From the NCBI GenBank assembly GCA_944325625.1, contig CALVAP010000013.1, forward strand, positions 124,001-188,000: a stretch of 64,000 nucleotides of DNA, written 5' to 3'. This stretch comes from Candidatus Gastranaerophilales bacterium. Its GTDB lineage: Bacteria; Cyanobacteriota; Vampirovibrionia; Gastranaerophilales; Gastranaerophilaceae. The number at the start of each line of letters is the position of its first letter. Positions within the stretch are counted from its first letter, which is position 1. Below the pieces are notes generated by a model, which did not search any database, was not told the DNA's origin, and saw only the letters and a program-made list of their open reading frames with translations. Positions 45,762-55,311 of this stretch are shown piece by piece. The position numbers and the translations under genes are program-made.

Positions 45762-48224
45762 ATGTTCGAACGTTTTACAGAAAAAGCAATAAAAGTTATA
45801 ATGCTCGCGCAAGAAGAAGCACGTCGACTCGGACATAACTTTGTAGGAACAGAACAAGTTTTGTTAGGGTTGATTGGCGAAGGAACCGGCGTAGCAGCAA
45901 AAACTCTCAAAACAATGGGAGTCACTCTTAAAGATGCAAGAGAAGAAGTAGAAAAAATTATTGGCAGAGGCTCGGGTTTTGTTGCAGTAGAAATCCCGTT
46001 TACACCTAGAGCAAAAAGAGTGTTGGAACTTTCTTGGGATGAAGCAAGACAACTTGGTCATAACTATATAGGAACAGAACACCTGCTTTTAGGACTAATA
46101 AGAGAAGGCGAAGGCGTAGCAGCAAGAGTTCTTGAAAACCTTGGCGTAGATATGAACAAAATCAGAAGCGCAGTCGTAAAAATGCTTGGGGATACGAAAC
46201 CTCAAACCGCAGCAGCCGGAGCGGGAGTGTCCTCATCAAGTTCAAGAGCAAAAACACCGAGCTTGGACGAATTTGGAACAGACTTAACACTTGCAGCACA
46301 AGAACAAAGACTTGACCCTGTAGTTGGTCGTGAAAAAGAAATCGAACGTGTTATACAAATTTTAGCAAGAAGAACAAAAAATAATCCTGTGCTTTTAGGT
46401 GAACCAGGTGTAGGGAAAACTGCCGTTGCCGAAGGTCTTGCACAGAGGATTGTGAACGGAGAAGTACCTGATATTCTTGAAGGCAAAAAAATTATTCAAC
46501 TTGATATGGGCTTATTGGTAGCGGGGACAAAATATCGGGGTGAATTTGAAGAACGATTGAAAAAAATTATGGATGAAATTCGCCAAGCCGGTAATGTAAT
46601 TCTTGTAATTGACGAAATGCACACTCTAATCGGAGCCGGTGCGGCAGAAGGTGCAATTGATGCAGCCAATATACTTAAACCAGCTCTTTCTAGAGGCGAA
46701 ATTCAAGTTATCGGTGCCACAACTTCAGATGAATACAGAAAATATGTTGAAAAAGACCCAGCATTGGAAAGAAGATTCCAACCAATCACGATAAATGAAC
46801 CCTCAAATGATGAATCTGTTGAAATTTTACGCGGACTCAAATCAAAATACGAGGAGCACCACAGATTGAACATCTCTGATGCTGCAATCATCGCCGCGGT
46901 AGAACTAAGTTCTAAATATATTACAGACAGATTTTTACCGGATAAAGCTATAGATATTATTGATGAAGCCGCATCAAAGGTTCGACTAAATGTTTCAAGC
47001 CTTCCTCCGGAAGGAAAAGAGCTTGAAAAAGAGCTTAAAGCTGTGATTAAAGAAAAAGAAGACGCTATTCGAAATCAAGAGTTTGAGCACGCCTCTGACT
47101 TAAGAGATAAGGAAGCTGACTTAAAAGAAAAAATTCGTGAAATGATTCAAGAATATAGAGACGAACACGATGCAAATAAACCTACAGTAACACCCGAACA
47201 AGTTGCTGAAGTAGTGAGTACAATGACAGGTATTCCAACAGCTAAAATAACCGAAGGTGAGTCTGAAAGACTGATGAAACTGGAAGAAACACTACATGCA
47301 AGAGTTATCGGCCAAGACCAAGCTGTAGTAGCAATCTCAAAAGCAATCCGTCGTGCTCGTGTAGGGTTAAAATCACCAAATAGACCTATAGGAAGTTTTA
47401 TATTCTCAGGGCCTACAGGGGTTGGTAAAACCGAACTTGCCAAAGCTCTTGCAGAGGCTGTTTTTGGTTCTGAAGATAACATGGTTCGTGTTGATATGTC
47501 CGAATTTATGGAAAAACACTCTACAGCTAAACTTATAGGCTCACCTCCGGGGTATGTCGGATACGATGATGGTGGACATATGTCTGAAATTATCCGCAAA
47601 AAACCTTATAGTGTGGTCCTTTTTGATGAAATAGAAAAGGCACATCCCGATGTTTTCAATATCATGTTGCAAATACTCGATGATGGCAGGCTCACCGATG
47701 CGAAAGGTCGTCATGTTAATTTCAAAAATACTATCATCATTATGACCTCTAACGCTGGTGCAAGTATGATTACAACAACTTCCAAACTTGGCTTTTCTGT
47801 TTCAAACGACGAGTCTAAAGATAAATACGAACATCTAAAAGATACGGTAATGGAAGAGATGAAAAAATCCTTCAAACCTGAATTTTTGAACCGTATTGAT
47901 GATATTATCGTATTTGCACACTTAAGCAAAGCTGAAATTCGCCAAATCGTGGACTTGCTGCTTAAGGACTTGTTTAAACGTCTAAAAGAACAAGAGCTAA
48001 GCGTTGAGGTTTCTGATGAAGTTAAAGATGCGCTTGCAGACGAAGGCTACAACGAAGCTTACGGTGCAAGACCGCTTAGACGTGTAATTCAGAAGAAAAT
48101 TGAAGATGTTCTTGCTGAAGAAATTTTGTCAGGTCAATACAAAGCTGGAGACACAATCTATCTAAACCTTGATGCTGATAAAAAAATCTGTTTTGACAGA
48201 GAAAAAACAAAGCAGGAAGTATAG
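45762..48224 (+). CDS. clpC: ATP-dependent Clp protease ATP-binding subunit ClpC
   Basis: 820 residues, standard for ClpC. Two Clp-N repeats (about 1-145), AAA-1 with GEPGVGKT and the [11 protein letters not shown] Walker B, a UVR motif in the middle domain ([18 protein letters not shown]), AAA-2 with GPTGVGKT, and [11 protein letters not shown]. The ClpP-interaction loop region (SKLGFSVS) is near residue 670. It unfolds proteins for ClpP in the cytosol. ClpC rather than ClpA-type architecture fits cyanobacterial ancestry. It is transcribed alone, with its own promoter and terminator. Confidence 0.97.
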   Translation: MFERFTEKAIKVIMLAQEEARRLGHNFVGTEQVLLGLIGEGTGVAAKTLKTMGVTLKDAREEVEKIIGRGSGFVAVEIPFTPRAKRVLELSWDEARQLGHNYIGTEHLLLGLIREGEGVAARVLENLGVDMNKIRSAVVKMLGDTKPQTAAAGAGVSSSSSRAKTPSLDEFGTDLTLAAQEQRLDPVVGREKEIERVIQILARRTKNNPVLLGEPGVGKTAVAEGLAQRIVNGEVPDILEGKKIIQLDMGLLVAGTKYRGEFEERLKKIMDEIRQAGNVILVIDEMHTLIGAGAAEGAIDAANILKPALSRGEIQVIGATTSDEYRKYVEKDPALERRFQPITINEPSNDESVEILRGLKSKYEEHHRLNISDAAIIAAVELSSKYITDRFLPDKAIDIIDEAASKVRLNVSSLPPEGKELEKELKAVIKEKEDAIRNQEFEHASDLRDKEADLKEKIREMIQEYRDEHDANKPTVTPEQVAEVVSTMTGIPTAKITEGESERLMKLEETLHARVIGQDQAVVAISKAIRRARVGLKSPNRPIGSFIFSGPTGVGKTELAKALAEAVFGSEDNMVRVDMSEFMEKHSTAKLIGSPPGYVGYDDGGHMSEIIRKKPYSVVLFDEIEKAHPDVFNIMLQILDDGRLTDAKGRHVNFKNTIIIMTSNAGASMITTTSKLGFSVSNDESKDKYEHLKDTVMEEMKKSFKPEFLNRIDDIIVFAHLSKAEIRQIVDLLLKDLFKRLKEQELSVEVSDEVKDALADEGYNEAYGARPLRRVIQKKIEDVLAEEILSGQYKAGDTIYLNLDADKKICFDREKTKQEV

Positions 48225-48240
48225 ATTGAAATAATAATAA

Positions 48241-48281
48241 AAAAAACAGACTCAGCTTTTAAAAAGTTGAGTCTGTTTTTT
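48241..48281. terminator. Bidirectional terminator between clpC and purH
   Basis: AACAGACTCA and TGAGTCTGTT arms flanked by A- and T-runs, extended by a GCTTTT/AAAAAGT inner stem. It lies 16 nt after clpC and 14 nt after the convergent purH stop. Confidence 0.88.
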
Positions 48282-48294
48282 ATTGTAAACAAAT

Positions 48295-49833
48295 TTAATG
48301 CTTAAAATGGCGAACTCCCGTAGTAATCATTATTATAGAATACTTCTGCGCTTGTTCGATAACGTCTTTGTCTTTTATACTTCCTCCAGGCTGGATTATG
48401 GCTTTTATGCGTCCTTGAGCTGCCGAATGAATATTATCAATCGCGGGGAAAAAACCATCAGAAGCCAAGACAGCATCTTTAGACCCGTCACAGGCTCTAT
48501 TTAAAGCAATTTCCAATGCATCAATCCTGGAGGTTTGTCCACCACAAATTCCCAAGGTTTTGAAGTCCTTTGCAATGACTATCGCATTCGATTTAACATG
48601 TTTCACAACCTTCCACGCAAAAATCATATCTTCAACCTGCTCAGAAGTTGGTTTTTCTTTAGTCACAACCTTAAATTCTTCTACATCAAGTTGTTTTTTA
48701 TCTGCCGACTGAACTAATGCTCCAAAAGGAGTTATTCGTATTTCTTTTGAGAGAAAAGTATTATAATCACTGAGTGGTGTCTTTAATCGAATGACACGAA
48801 GATTTTTCTTTGCTTCAAGAATTTTAAATGCCTCATCAGTATAATCAGGAGCAATAACTATTTCAAGAAAAAGAGATGAAAGTTGTTTTGCAAGCGCATC
48901 GTCAACCTTTTTAGAAAAAGCAACCACCCCACCAAAAGCCGAAACAGGATCACAATCCAATGCTTTTAAGTAGGCATCCAAAGAGCTTTTGCCCAAAGCA
49001 ACGCCACAAGGCTGATTGTGCTTAACAATTGCACATGCCGGAACGTCGTAGAACTCCGCCACTACTGCTAATGCAGATGAAGCATCCAATATATTGTTAT
49101 ATGAAAGTGTCTTACCTTGAATAACATCATAGTCAAGCATTTTATCCGTATTATACAAAACAGCGTCTTGATGTGGATTTTCGCCATATCTTAAATCATA
49201 ATTTGCATTTTTCTCCAAACACAACGTGTAAAAATCCTTATCTTCCCCATACAAGTTATTTAGGGCTTTATGGATACATTCATCATACTGAGCCGTCATT
49301 CCAAAAACTCTGGAAGCATATTTTTTTGAAATATCGTCACTGAATAAACCGCCGTGCAGCTTCAAGTCTTCTAAAACCTCTTGATACTGTGAACAAGAAC
49401 TCACTGCAAGTACGTTTTTATTATTCTTGGCTGCAGCTCTTAATAAAGCACAGCCACCTACGTCAATATTTTTAAGCAGCTCACCTTCTTCTGCAGTTTT
49501 TGCACTAACCTCTTTAAACGGATATAAATTGACAACGACAATGGAAAATGGAGCAATTTTATGTGATACAATTTCATCTAATTCTACAGAAGATGTTATA
49601 TCCGCAAGAACTCCTGCAAAAATAGAGGGATGCAAGGTTTTAACCTTCCCATTAAGCATCTCGGGAATACCGGTAATTTCTTCAACAGGAGTGACGATTA
49701 TGCCTGCCTCTTTTAAAAATTCTGCGGTTGAACCGGTTGAAACAATTTCATAACCATATTCTTGTTGAAGTTTCCTTGCAAAATTATCAATACCTGTTTT
49801 GTCATATACACTTATTAGAGCTCTTTTTTTCAT
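48295..49833 (-). CDS. purH: Bifunctional AICAR transformylase / IMP cyclohydrolase
   Basis: 512 residues. An N-terminal MGS-like IMP cyclohydrolase domain (ISVYDKTGID, VSTGSTAEFL, GKVKTLHPSI) is followed by the AICAR transformylase domain (DLRYGENPHQDA, AIVKHNQPCG, DPVSAFGGVVAF, ASDGFFPAIDNI). It catalyses the last two steps of IMP synthesis. GGGGGAT precedes the ATG. It stands alone from other pur genes. Confidence 0.96.
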   Translation of the reverse strand: MKKRALISVYDKTGIDNFARKLQQEYGYEIVSTGSTAEFLKEAGIIVTPVEEITGIPEMLNGKVKTLHPSIFAGVLADITSSVELDEIVSHKIAPFSIVVVNLYPFKEVSAKTAEEGELLKNIDVGGCALLRAAAKNNKNVLAVSSCSQYQEVLEDLKLHGGLFSDDISKKYASRVFGMTAQYDECIHKALNNLYGEDKDFYTLCLEKNANYDLRYGENPHQDAVLYNTDKMLDYDVIQGKTLSYNNILDASSALAVVAEFYDVPACAIVKHNQPCGVALGKSSLDAYLKALDCDPVSAFGGVVAFSKKVDDALAKQLSSLFLEIVIAPDYTDEAFKILEAKKNLRVIRLKTPLSDYNTFLSKEIRITPFGALVQSADKKQLDVEEFKVVTKEKPTSEQVEDMIFAWKVVKHVKSNAIVIAKDFKTLGICGGQTSRIDALEIALNRACDGSKDAVLASDGFFPAIDNIHSAAQGRIKAIIQPGGSIKDKDVIEQAQKYSIIMITTGVRHFKH

Positions 49834-49909
49834 ATATCCCCCGTGTTAACTCAGTTATAATTATTTATAAATTTTAGCACGGAAATAGCTATTACAAAAA
49901 TTTATGCTC

Positions 49910-50779
49910 TTAGCTAAAGTTATACTGCTCGACCTCAATGGGAGTTAAATGAGCATTTAAAATCCTTCTCATCTTTGCCTTCCAATCATACCCTTCAGAA
50001 TCAAAGTCCAAAAAACTGCTATCATCAAATACCAACGACATTGATTTTTTACTCTTAGTATTGTTTGGGAAACGACTCGATTTGCGAGGATTTAAACCGC
50101 TATCGTCAATACCCGAACCAAGCCAAAACTCGGCTTGGGCACGCCCTTTACTTGCATCAACACCAAAAATACTACAAAGCATGTTGACTTTTTTATATCG
50201 CTCCTGTGCATTTAAAAAATCTTGTTCGTATTGCGCAATACTTGCATTGGTTGACTTTATTCGTTCATTTGCTGTTTGTAATCCACCTGATTGAACACCA
50301 ACAGCTAACCTGGAAGCTAAATCTTTTGAGCGCTTGGCTCCTTCCAAGTTTTCACTTGCCAGAATAAACTCCCTATATTCTTTTGTATGTTTTGCGAGCT
50401 CTCCGCTTATTTGACCGGAACTCCTGGATATATTTTCACCCGCAATTTTTTGAGCCCTTGCTTTGTTATACCTATAAGCAAGATCAACAAACATTCCAAT
50501 ATCTCTAATAATCCCTCTTTGTGCGTACTTTTTTGCCAGCTGAACCAGGGCCTTTTTATCAAGTCCCGCTATTTGAATATCCACAACAATAGCCTTGATA
50601 TCTTCCACACTTAAAGCCTGTCGTTTCTCATTCTTAGCCAATTCTGAAGCTTGGGCAAAGATATCTTTGCTATCTTTGCCCTTCTGCTTCTCTTGTTCTA
50701 TGTGGTTATCTCCTGACTTTTGCTTTTCGCTTACTTCTGACAACCTCTTGTCATACTTAGATATACTACTTGACACCAT
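49910..50779 (-). CDS. Hypothetical helical protein
   Basis: 289 residues from the ATG at 50779 (a GTG four codons earlier or one codon later is also possible, with GAAGG close by). A Lys/Glu/Gln-rich, probably disordered N-terminus (1-45) precedes helical segments (about 50-230: IQIAGLDKKALVQLAKKYA, YNKARAQKIAGENISRSS). The C-terminus is mixed and ends LTPIEVEQYNFS. No signal peptide or membrane span. Family not recognised. It begins a run of four adjacent unknown genes. Confidence 0.65.
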   Translation of the reverse strand: MVSSSISKYDKRLSEVSEKQKSGDNHIEQEKQKGKDSKDIFAQASELAKNEKRQALSVEDIKAIVVDIQIAGLDKKALVQLAKKYAQRGIIRDIGMFVDLAYRYNKARAQKIAGENISRSSGQISGELAKHTKEYREFILASENLEGAKRSKDLASRLAVGVQSGGLQTANERIKSTNASIAQYEQDFLNAQERYKKVNMLCSIFGVDASKGRAQAEFWLGSGIDDSGLNPRKSSRFPNNTKSKKSMSLVFDDSSFLDFDSEGYDWKAKMRRILNAHLTPIEVEQYNFS

Positions 50780-50882
50780 TACCTTCACTATTATAAATTA
50801 TCAAAATCTTCTAAACTTATTTATTTCTAGGAATTATATGCCCCAATTGCAATCTGAGTTTGCTTTACAACTTAGAACTTTT

Positions 50883-51566
50883 TTAAACAACCTTAGCATT
50901 AAAAAGCTTTTCATAAGACTTTTCTTTTGCTTGCCTTGCCGCACCGGTCAATGGTTTTTGACGTTCCGGCAAACTCGCATCAATCATATTTTGCATTGGC
51001 GTAGACTTCTTAGCAGCTTTTTTTCCGCTTTTACCCTTTACTTTTTTAGCAGCACTTCCCGCTTGCTTACCGCTAGCCATAGCTTCAGCAGCTTTTTTCC
51101 CGCTTTTGCCCTTTACGGTTTTAGCAACTTTTTCCGCTTGAATACCGCTAGCTCCTGTTTCTGCCACTTTTCCACCTTTTCCAAATAAGCCTTTCACCCA
51201 ATCAATAACGCCGTTTAGTTTACCTTTAATCGTGTTACTTCCATTTTCGATAGCTTCTTTTCCGCCTTTACCAAATAAACCTTTCACCCAATCGATAACA
51301 CCATTTAGTTTACCTTTTTTCGCAGCGTACACTAACGCCGCAGTACCACCTAAAATTGTTGTCCAACCAACAAAACCTAAACCTGAATCATCAGCTTCTT
51401 TATTTTGAACTCCAGAAGGATAATATCCATCAGCTTGTATCTGTTCCATAGAAATAGGTACATTGCTGTATCCTCCATTATTTTGTAAATACTTTTGCAT
51501 TGCATATAATGTCTGCACATCATACCCACTAGGTATACCTGTATAAGACGAAACTCCATTAGCCAT
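50883..51566 (-). CDS. Hypothetical protein with duplicated amphipathic and Lys-Gly repeats
   Basis: 227 residues from the ATG at 51566, with AAAGGGG upstream. The N-terminal part is Tyr/Gly/Asn-rich; a hydrophobic segment lies at 64-81. GKLNGVIDWVKGLFGKGGK occurs twice (85-103 and 115-133), and KGKSGKKAA twice (152-160 and 177-185). The C-terminus is strongly basic. The aromatic repeat shares [IV]K[GN][FL]FG with the Trp-repeat protein at 35.0 kb. A membrane- or wall-attached protein with a polycationic tail is a reasonable guess. Family not recognised. Confidence 0.68.
   Translation of the reverse strand: MANGVSSYTGIPSGYDVQTLYAMQKYLQNNGGYSNVPISMEQIQADGYYPSGVQNKEADDSGLGFVGWTTILGGTAALVYAAKKGKLNGVIDWVKGLFGKGGKEAIENGSNTIKGKLNGVIDWVKGLFGKGGKVAETGASGIQAEKVAKTVKGKSGKKAAEAMASGKQAGSAAKKVKGKSGKKAAKKSTPMQNMIDASLPERQKPLTGAARQAKEKSYEKLFNAKVV
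51168..51314 (-). repeat. Two 57-bp direct repeats at 90-bp period within the 227-aa gene
   Basis: Copies at 51258-51314 and 51168-51224 encode identical 19-residue peptides but differ at several synonymous positions (for example AATCAATAACGCC versus AATCGATAACACC in plus-strand text), so the duplication is not very recent and the peptide has been kept by selection. Confidence 0.85.
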
Positions 51567-51700
51567 AAAACTACCCCTTTCATAAAAATACACGAAATTC
51601 TAACCTTACTTCTTATTAAAAAAAAAATTTTTCATTATAAATTGCTGTAAAGTGGAATCATGTGTTACAAATCTTAATAAAGTCTTTCTTACAAAATAAA

Positions 51701-51725
51701 AAAGGAACGGAAAAAAATCCGTTCC
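51701..51725 (-). terminator. Rho-independent terminator
   Basis: GGAACGGA and TCCGTTCC arms; on the minus strand the hairpin is followed by TTTTTTATTTT, 25 nt after the stop of the gene at 51751. Confidence 0.88.
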
Positions 51726-51750
51726 TATATATTATAACAATAGACCTACT

Positions 51751-52239
51751 CTATTTTTGAGTAGATTTGAATGCGACATTTATTATATCTTCACGCAAAT
51801 CATTTAATTCAGATTTTGATAATTTTTCTCCATCAACAACCCTGCTAACAACACTAGCTAACTTATCCTTTATCACATCTGGAAGTTTTTTGACTTGTGT
51901 AACTTTCGATACTGCATCTGATATCTCATCGGTAACTGCAGATATAGATTTTCTTGAAATAGTTTGCCCTTGTTCCAATACTTTTGAAAAAGTTCTTGCT
52001 GCTTGAATAGAAGATTCTCTTTTTTTACTTGGCAACACAGTCATAACAAATCTGTTTATTATATCCGGATTAAGCCTATCCGGTTTTCTACACAACACCG
52101 CTCTAACAGCTTCTACATAATTGTTTGGACTACCACCAAAACTCACCAAACTTGGTTTCATAACTGGGGTGCTCATAGCACTCATTTTGCCATGATTATG
52201 CATCAACTGCATAGAATTAGAAACTGCATTAATTTTCAA
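51751..52239 (-). CDS. Hypothetical protein with TTG start
   Basis: 162 residues from a TTG at 52239, which lies 7 nt after a GGAGGG ribosome site; the longer frame begins with a TTG inside that site and is rejected. The N-terminus is polar (about 1-30) and ends in PSLVSFGG, like the FG-containing N-termini of other unknowns here. The rest is helical (RFVMTVLPSKKRESSIQAA, VIKDKLASVVSRVVDG). No signal peptide. It diverges from the 275-aa gene across 180 bp. Family not recognised. Confidence 0.65.
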   Translation of the reverse strand: MKINAVSNSMQLMHNHGKMSAMSTPVMKPSLVSFGGSPNNYVEAVRAVLCRKPDRLNPDIINRFVMTVLPSKKRESSIQAARTFSKVLEQGQTISRKSISAVTDEISDAVSKVTQVKKLPDVIKDKLASVVSRVVDGEKLSKSELNDLREDIINVAFKSTQK

Positions 52240-52329
52240 TAGATTTCCCTCCAATAAAATTTACAAGGCTCACATATTAAATCCACAAAAAAAAATAATT
52301 TGCTAGTGTGAACAATATTTCATTTGAAA

Positions 52330-52347
52330 TGTTAATTTTTATTAACA
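52330..52347. promoter_or_regulatory. Inverted repeat TGTTAAT-N4-ATTAACA between divergent unknown genes
   Basis: Seven-bp perfect arms. The left arm TGTTAA (52330-52335) could act as a -35 for TAAATA 17 nt downstream, in the same geometry as the site at 12018. The repeat is 73-90 nt before the 275-aa gene and 91-108 nt before the divergent 162-aa gene. Confidence 0.5.
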
Positions 52348-52419
52348 CAAACTAAATACCCATCTAATTTTGGCAAATTTTTAACAAAAAATTTTTTTAC
52401 GATTTTAAAGGAGGTTATT

Positions 52420-53247
52420 ATGGCAATAGAAAAAATAGGTACAGAAATATTTAACAGCGTTCAGTCAAGTGTTAAAAAAGTTACTAATAATGAAGCTCAA
52501 GCCGTAATTGCATCTCTTAAACAGTTGCCTGATGAATTTGTATCAAAGCTCAAGACCGATACAAAAGATAGCCCAAAAGGACTTATTGCTAAAGTTAAGG
52601 CTTACCTGGTTAAAAAATTAGAAGCGACAAAGAAAGTAGCAAAGGAGCGCGCATCCGACAGTGCAAATAATAATCATGTAAGCTCTAAAACTCCATTAGA
52701 AGAAAACAATGGCAAAATAAGAAAAACAAAAAAATTAGGAAATAAGGAAAAAGCTGAAAAAGCCGAAAATATACCAAAAGCCGGAAAAGTTAAAAGTTCA
52801 GAAAGCATAAGAAAAATCAAAAAAGCCGGAAAAGCTGAACAATCAAAATTCCCACATATTAAAACAAAACCATTTTTTGAGAATGATATGATTGCAAAAT
52901 TTGCAATGAATCTCGGTATTAACCCAAATATTACAGTTCAATCACTTGCTCAACAAGCAAAAATAATAGCAATCGAAAAAAGCTCTCTGGCAAATGTAAT
53001 AAGGAAAAAGATATCAGAAAGTGAAATCGAACTTGCAGAAAAACTAAGGGCATATAAGAAAAGCAAAAAAAATATTGAAAGTTGTTTGAATACTTTTAAC
53101 GAAGCAATTAAAGGTGGAAACGCCTCTCTTATAAAGAAAGCAGAAACAGACTTAGAAGGTGCTAGAAAACTTTCAGCACAAGCATTTTCTGAACTGCAAA
53201 CTTCCGCTAAATACTTAAAACGTTTTGAAGAGATTTCTAAAAAATAA
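52420..53247 (+). CDS. Hypothetical lysine-rich helical protein
   Basis: 275 residues with an ideal AAAGGAGG ribosome site, so probably well translated. Residues about 60-150 are very Lys/Glu/Ala-rich with KAGK/KAEK-type repeats (NKEKAEKAENIPKAGKVK); the remainder is helical, with a coiled coil near 195-270. No signal peptide or membrane span. The lysine-rich middle could bind nucleic acid or another polyanion (inference). Family not recognised. A strong terminator follows. Confidence 0.72.
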   Translation: MAIEKIGTEIFNSVQSSVKKVTNNEAQAVIASLKQLPDEFVSKLKTDTKDSPKGLIAKVKAYLVKKLEATKKVAKERASDSANNNHVSSKTPLEENNGKIRKTKKLGNKEKAEKAENIPKAGKVKSSESIRKIKKAGKAEQSKFPHIKTKPFFENDMIAKFAMNLGINPNITVQSLAQQAKIIAIEKSSLANVIRKKISESEIELAEKLRAYKKSKKNIESCLNTFNEAIKGGNASLIKKAETDLEGARKLSAQAFSELQTSAKYLKRFEEISKK

Positions 53248-53274
53248 TTAAATAAATACGGTTTAAAGCAAATA

Positions 53275-53309
53275 AAAAAAGCAGTACCTTAAAAAGGTAC
53301 CGCTTTTTT
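53275..53309. terminator. Bidirectional terminator between the Lys-rich gene and rpsA
   Basis: AAAAAAGC-A-GTACC and GGTAC-C-GCTTTTTT arms with one internal mismatch and an A/T-rich loop, 27 nt after the 275-aa gene and 11 nt after the convergent rpsA stop. Confidence 0.88.
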
Positions 53310-53320
53310 GCTATTACAAA

Positions 53321-54394
53321 CTACTTAGTCATATCTTTGATACTTAAAGCAATTCTGTGTTCTTGAGGTGTGAACTTCTTAATCATAACATCAATTTCAT
53401 CACCGATATTGTATGATTCAAACGGATTAGCTTTTTCATTAGCCATTTCTGACTGTGGAAGAAGTGCTTCAACTCCAGGGAATATATTAACAAACACTCC
53501 AAAAGATGTGATTTTGTTAACTACTCCTTTAACGACTTGTCCTTCTTCAAACTTTCCTTCAATTTCTTCCCAAGGGTTATCACCAAGACGTTTCAAACTC
53601 AAGCTAATACGTTTCAAATCTGTATCAATCTTAAGGATTTTAACTTCTATTTTTTGACCCAATGTAAGAACATCAGACGGGTGTTTAATTCTTGCCCAAC
53701 TAATTTCGGAGATTGGCAACAAACCATCAACACCATTTATATCAACAAATGCGCCAAAATCAGCAATTCTTACAATTTCACCTGTTACAACTTCATCAAC
53801 TTCAAGTTGGTTGATTACTTCATCAACCACTGCATCTCTTTGCTCTTGAAGCGCTTGTCTTTGAGAAAGTATAAGTTTATTTTTCTTTGGATCAGCTTCA
53901 AGTACTTTTACCTCAATTTCTTGACCAATCAAACCGTCAAACGGAGTTCCTGTTCTAAGTTGAGATGCAGGAATAAATCCTTTAAGCTCACAAACATCAA
54001 CAATAACACCGCCTCTAACAAGTGACGCAATTTTTGCCATAATCGTATCATTGTTAATTTTATGGTTTTGAAGCGTTGCCCAAGCTTGTGCTGAAGAAAC
54101 TTTTTTCAATGAAAGTACTATATCTTCGCTTTTAGCATCTTCTTCTTTCAATACATAAAATTCTTTTACATCACCAACTTTTAACACATCTTGTGGTTTT
54201 TTGTCATAGGAAGAACTAACTTCTCTATCCGGAAGATAAGCTTCACCTTTTGCACCTATGTCAACCAGATATCCGTCAGATTCGCGTTTTACAACGGTTC
54301 CTTCCACTACATCTGCAACACATAGTTTTCTTGAAAAAGACTCGTTTAAGAGTTTTTCAAAATCTTCTGCGCTAAATTCTGCTGTTTTTGCCAT
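53321..54394 (-). CDS. rpsA: 30S ribosomal protein S1
   Basis: 357 residues with four S1 RNA-binding domains, at roughly 18-85, 105-170, 195-262 and 280-350 (e.g. IADFGAFVDINGVDGLLPIS and ITSFGVFVNIFPGVEALLPQ). Proteobacterial S1 has six, so this is the shorter type. It helps load mRNA on the small subunit. An AAGGAG ribosome site precedes the ATG. It is 23 nt after ispH, the order seen as a gene fusion in some Clostridia. Confidence 0.93.
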   Translation of the reverse strand: MAKTAEFSAEDFEKLLNESFSRKLCVADVVEGTVVKRESDGYLVDIGAKGEAYLPDREVSSSYDKKPQDVLKVGDVKEFYVLKEEDAKSEDIVLSLKKVSSAQAWATLQNHKINNDTIMAKIASLVRGGVIVDVCELKGFIPASQLRTGTPFDGLIGQEIEVKVLEADPKKNKLILSQRQALQEQRDAVVDEVINQLEVDEVVTGEIVRIADFGAFVDINGVDGLLPISEISWARIKHPSDVLTLGQKIEVKILKIDTDLKRISLSLKRLGDNPWEEIEGKFEEGQVVKGVVNKITSFGVFVNIFPGVEALLPQSEMANEKANPFESYNIGDEIDVMIKKFTPQEHRIALSIKDMTK

Positions 54395-54417
54395 AATTTT
54401 TCTCCTTTTCTTTCAAA

Positions 54418-55311
54418 TTATGATTTGTTGTATCTTTCTAACTTATTTACTACTGCTTCTATAATATTTTGCGGCGTAGAAGCTCCCGCCGTTACACCTA
54501 TTTTTTCTGCAGCATTTACCAAGTCTGCAAACTCATCCAATTCATTCTCATTTTCTATATGAATTGTTTTGGTAACATTGCTAAGTATTTGAGCCAAATG
54601 AGTTGTATTTGCACTCTTTTTTGACCCAACAACAACCATTAAATCAGAATGTTGTGCAAGTTCACAGGCTTCGTTCTGTCTCAATGTAGTCGACGCACAA
54701 ATCGTATTAAAAACCACCAGCTCTCTGCTCAATGCGTTAAGTTCCGCAACAATAGATTGCAGGTTTTTTATTCTTTGCGTGGTTTGTGAAACTACACCTA
54801 TTCGTTTTGCCTCTTTTATTTTGGACTTTAATTGCTCATCAATCTCATCTACCGAAGAAACTACATAAACACTATCACTACAAGCCTTAGCATTTGCACA
54901 AATTGCCATAACTTCGGGATGCTCGCTTTTGCCGACAATAACCACAAAATATCCGTCTTTTGCAAGTTCCACAGCTTTTTGTTGTACTTTCTTTACATCA
55001 GGGCAAGTTAAATCAACAACCTCAAAACCGTTTTTCGCAATTTTTTCAATCTCTGTTTGAGCCAGTCCATGACTTCTTATTACACAAATTCCACATTCTT
55101 CTTGAAATGAGCTTTGTTCAGGCATCTCAAAAATAGTCTTAATACCAAGACTTTCCAACTCATTAATCACATCAGAATTATGAATAAGCTCACCCATTAC
55201 ACATATCGGGCGATGAGTATTTTCTGCTTTCAGCTTTTTGGTAGTTTCGACTGCTCTTTTTACGCCGTAACAAAATCCTGCGTGACGCGCTAATATTATA
55301 GTTTTTTTCAA
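54418..55311 (-). CDS. ispH: 4-hydroxy-3-methylbut-2-enyl diphosphate reductase
   Basis: 297 residues. HAGFCYGVKRAV carries the first Fe-S cysteine; GELIHNSDVINEL, IRSHGLAQTE, DLTCPDVKKVQ (second cysteine), VVGKSEHPEV, SQTTQRI, NTICASTTLRQ (third cysteine), and VVVGSKKSANT, GVTAGASTPQ are IspH motifs. It makes IPP and DMAPP as the last MEP-pathway step. A TTG start at 55311 is inferred, with GGAAG about 10 nt upstream and no ATG before the first cysteine. rpsA follows. Confidence 0.95.
   Translation of the reverse strand: MKKTIILARHAGFCYGVKRAVETTKKLKAENTHRPICVMGELIHNSDVINELESLGIKTIFEMPEQSSFQEECGICVIRSHGLAQTEIEKIAKNGFEVVDLTCPDVKKVQQKAVELAKDGYFVVIVGKSEHPEVMAICANAKACSDSVYVVSSVDEIDEQLKSKIKEAKRIGVVSQTTQRIKNLQSIVAELNALSRELVVFNTICASTTLRQNEACELAQHSDLMVVVGSKKSANTTHLAQILSNVTKTIHIENENELDEFADLVNAAEKIGVTAGASTPQNIIEAVVNKLERYNKS

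Noticed and set aside
47147-47599. Minus-strand open frame inside clpC
   Set aside because: Shadow frame of a highly conserved gene; Ser/Ile-rich and motif-free.
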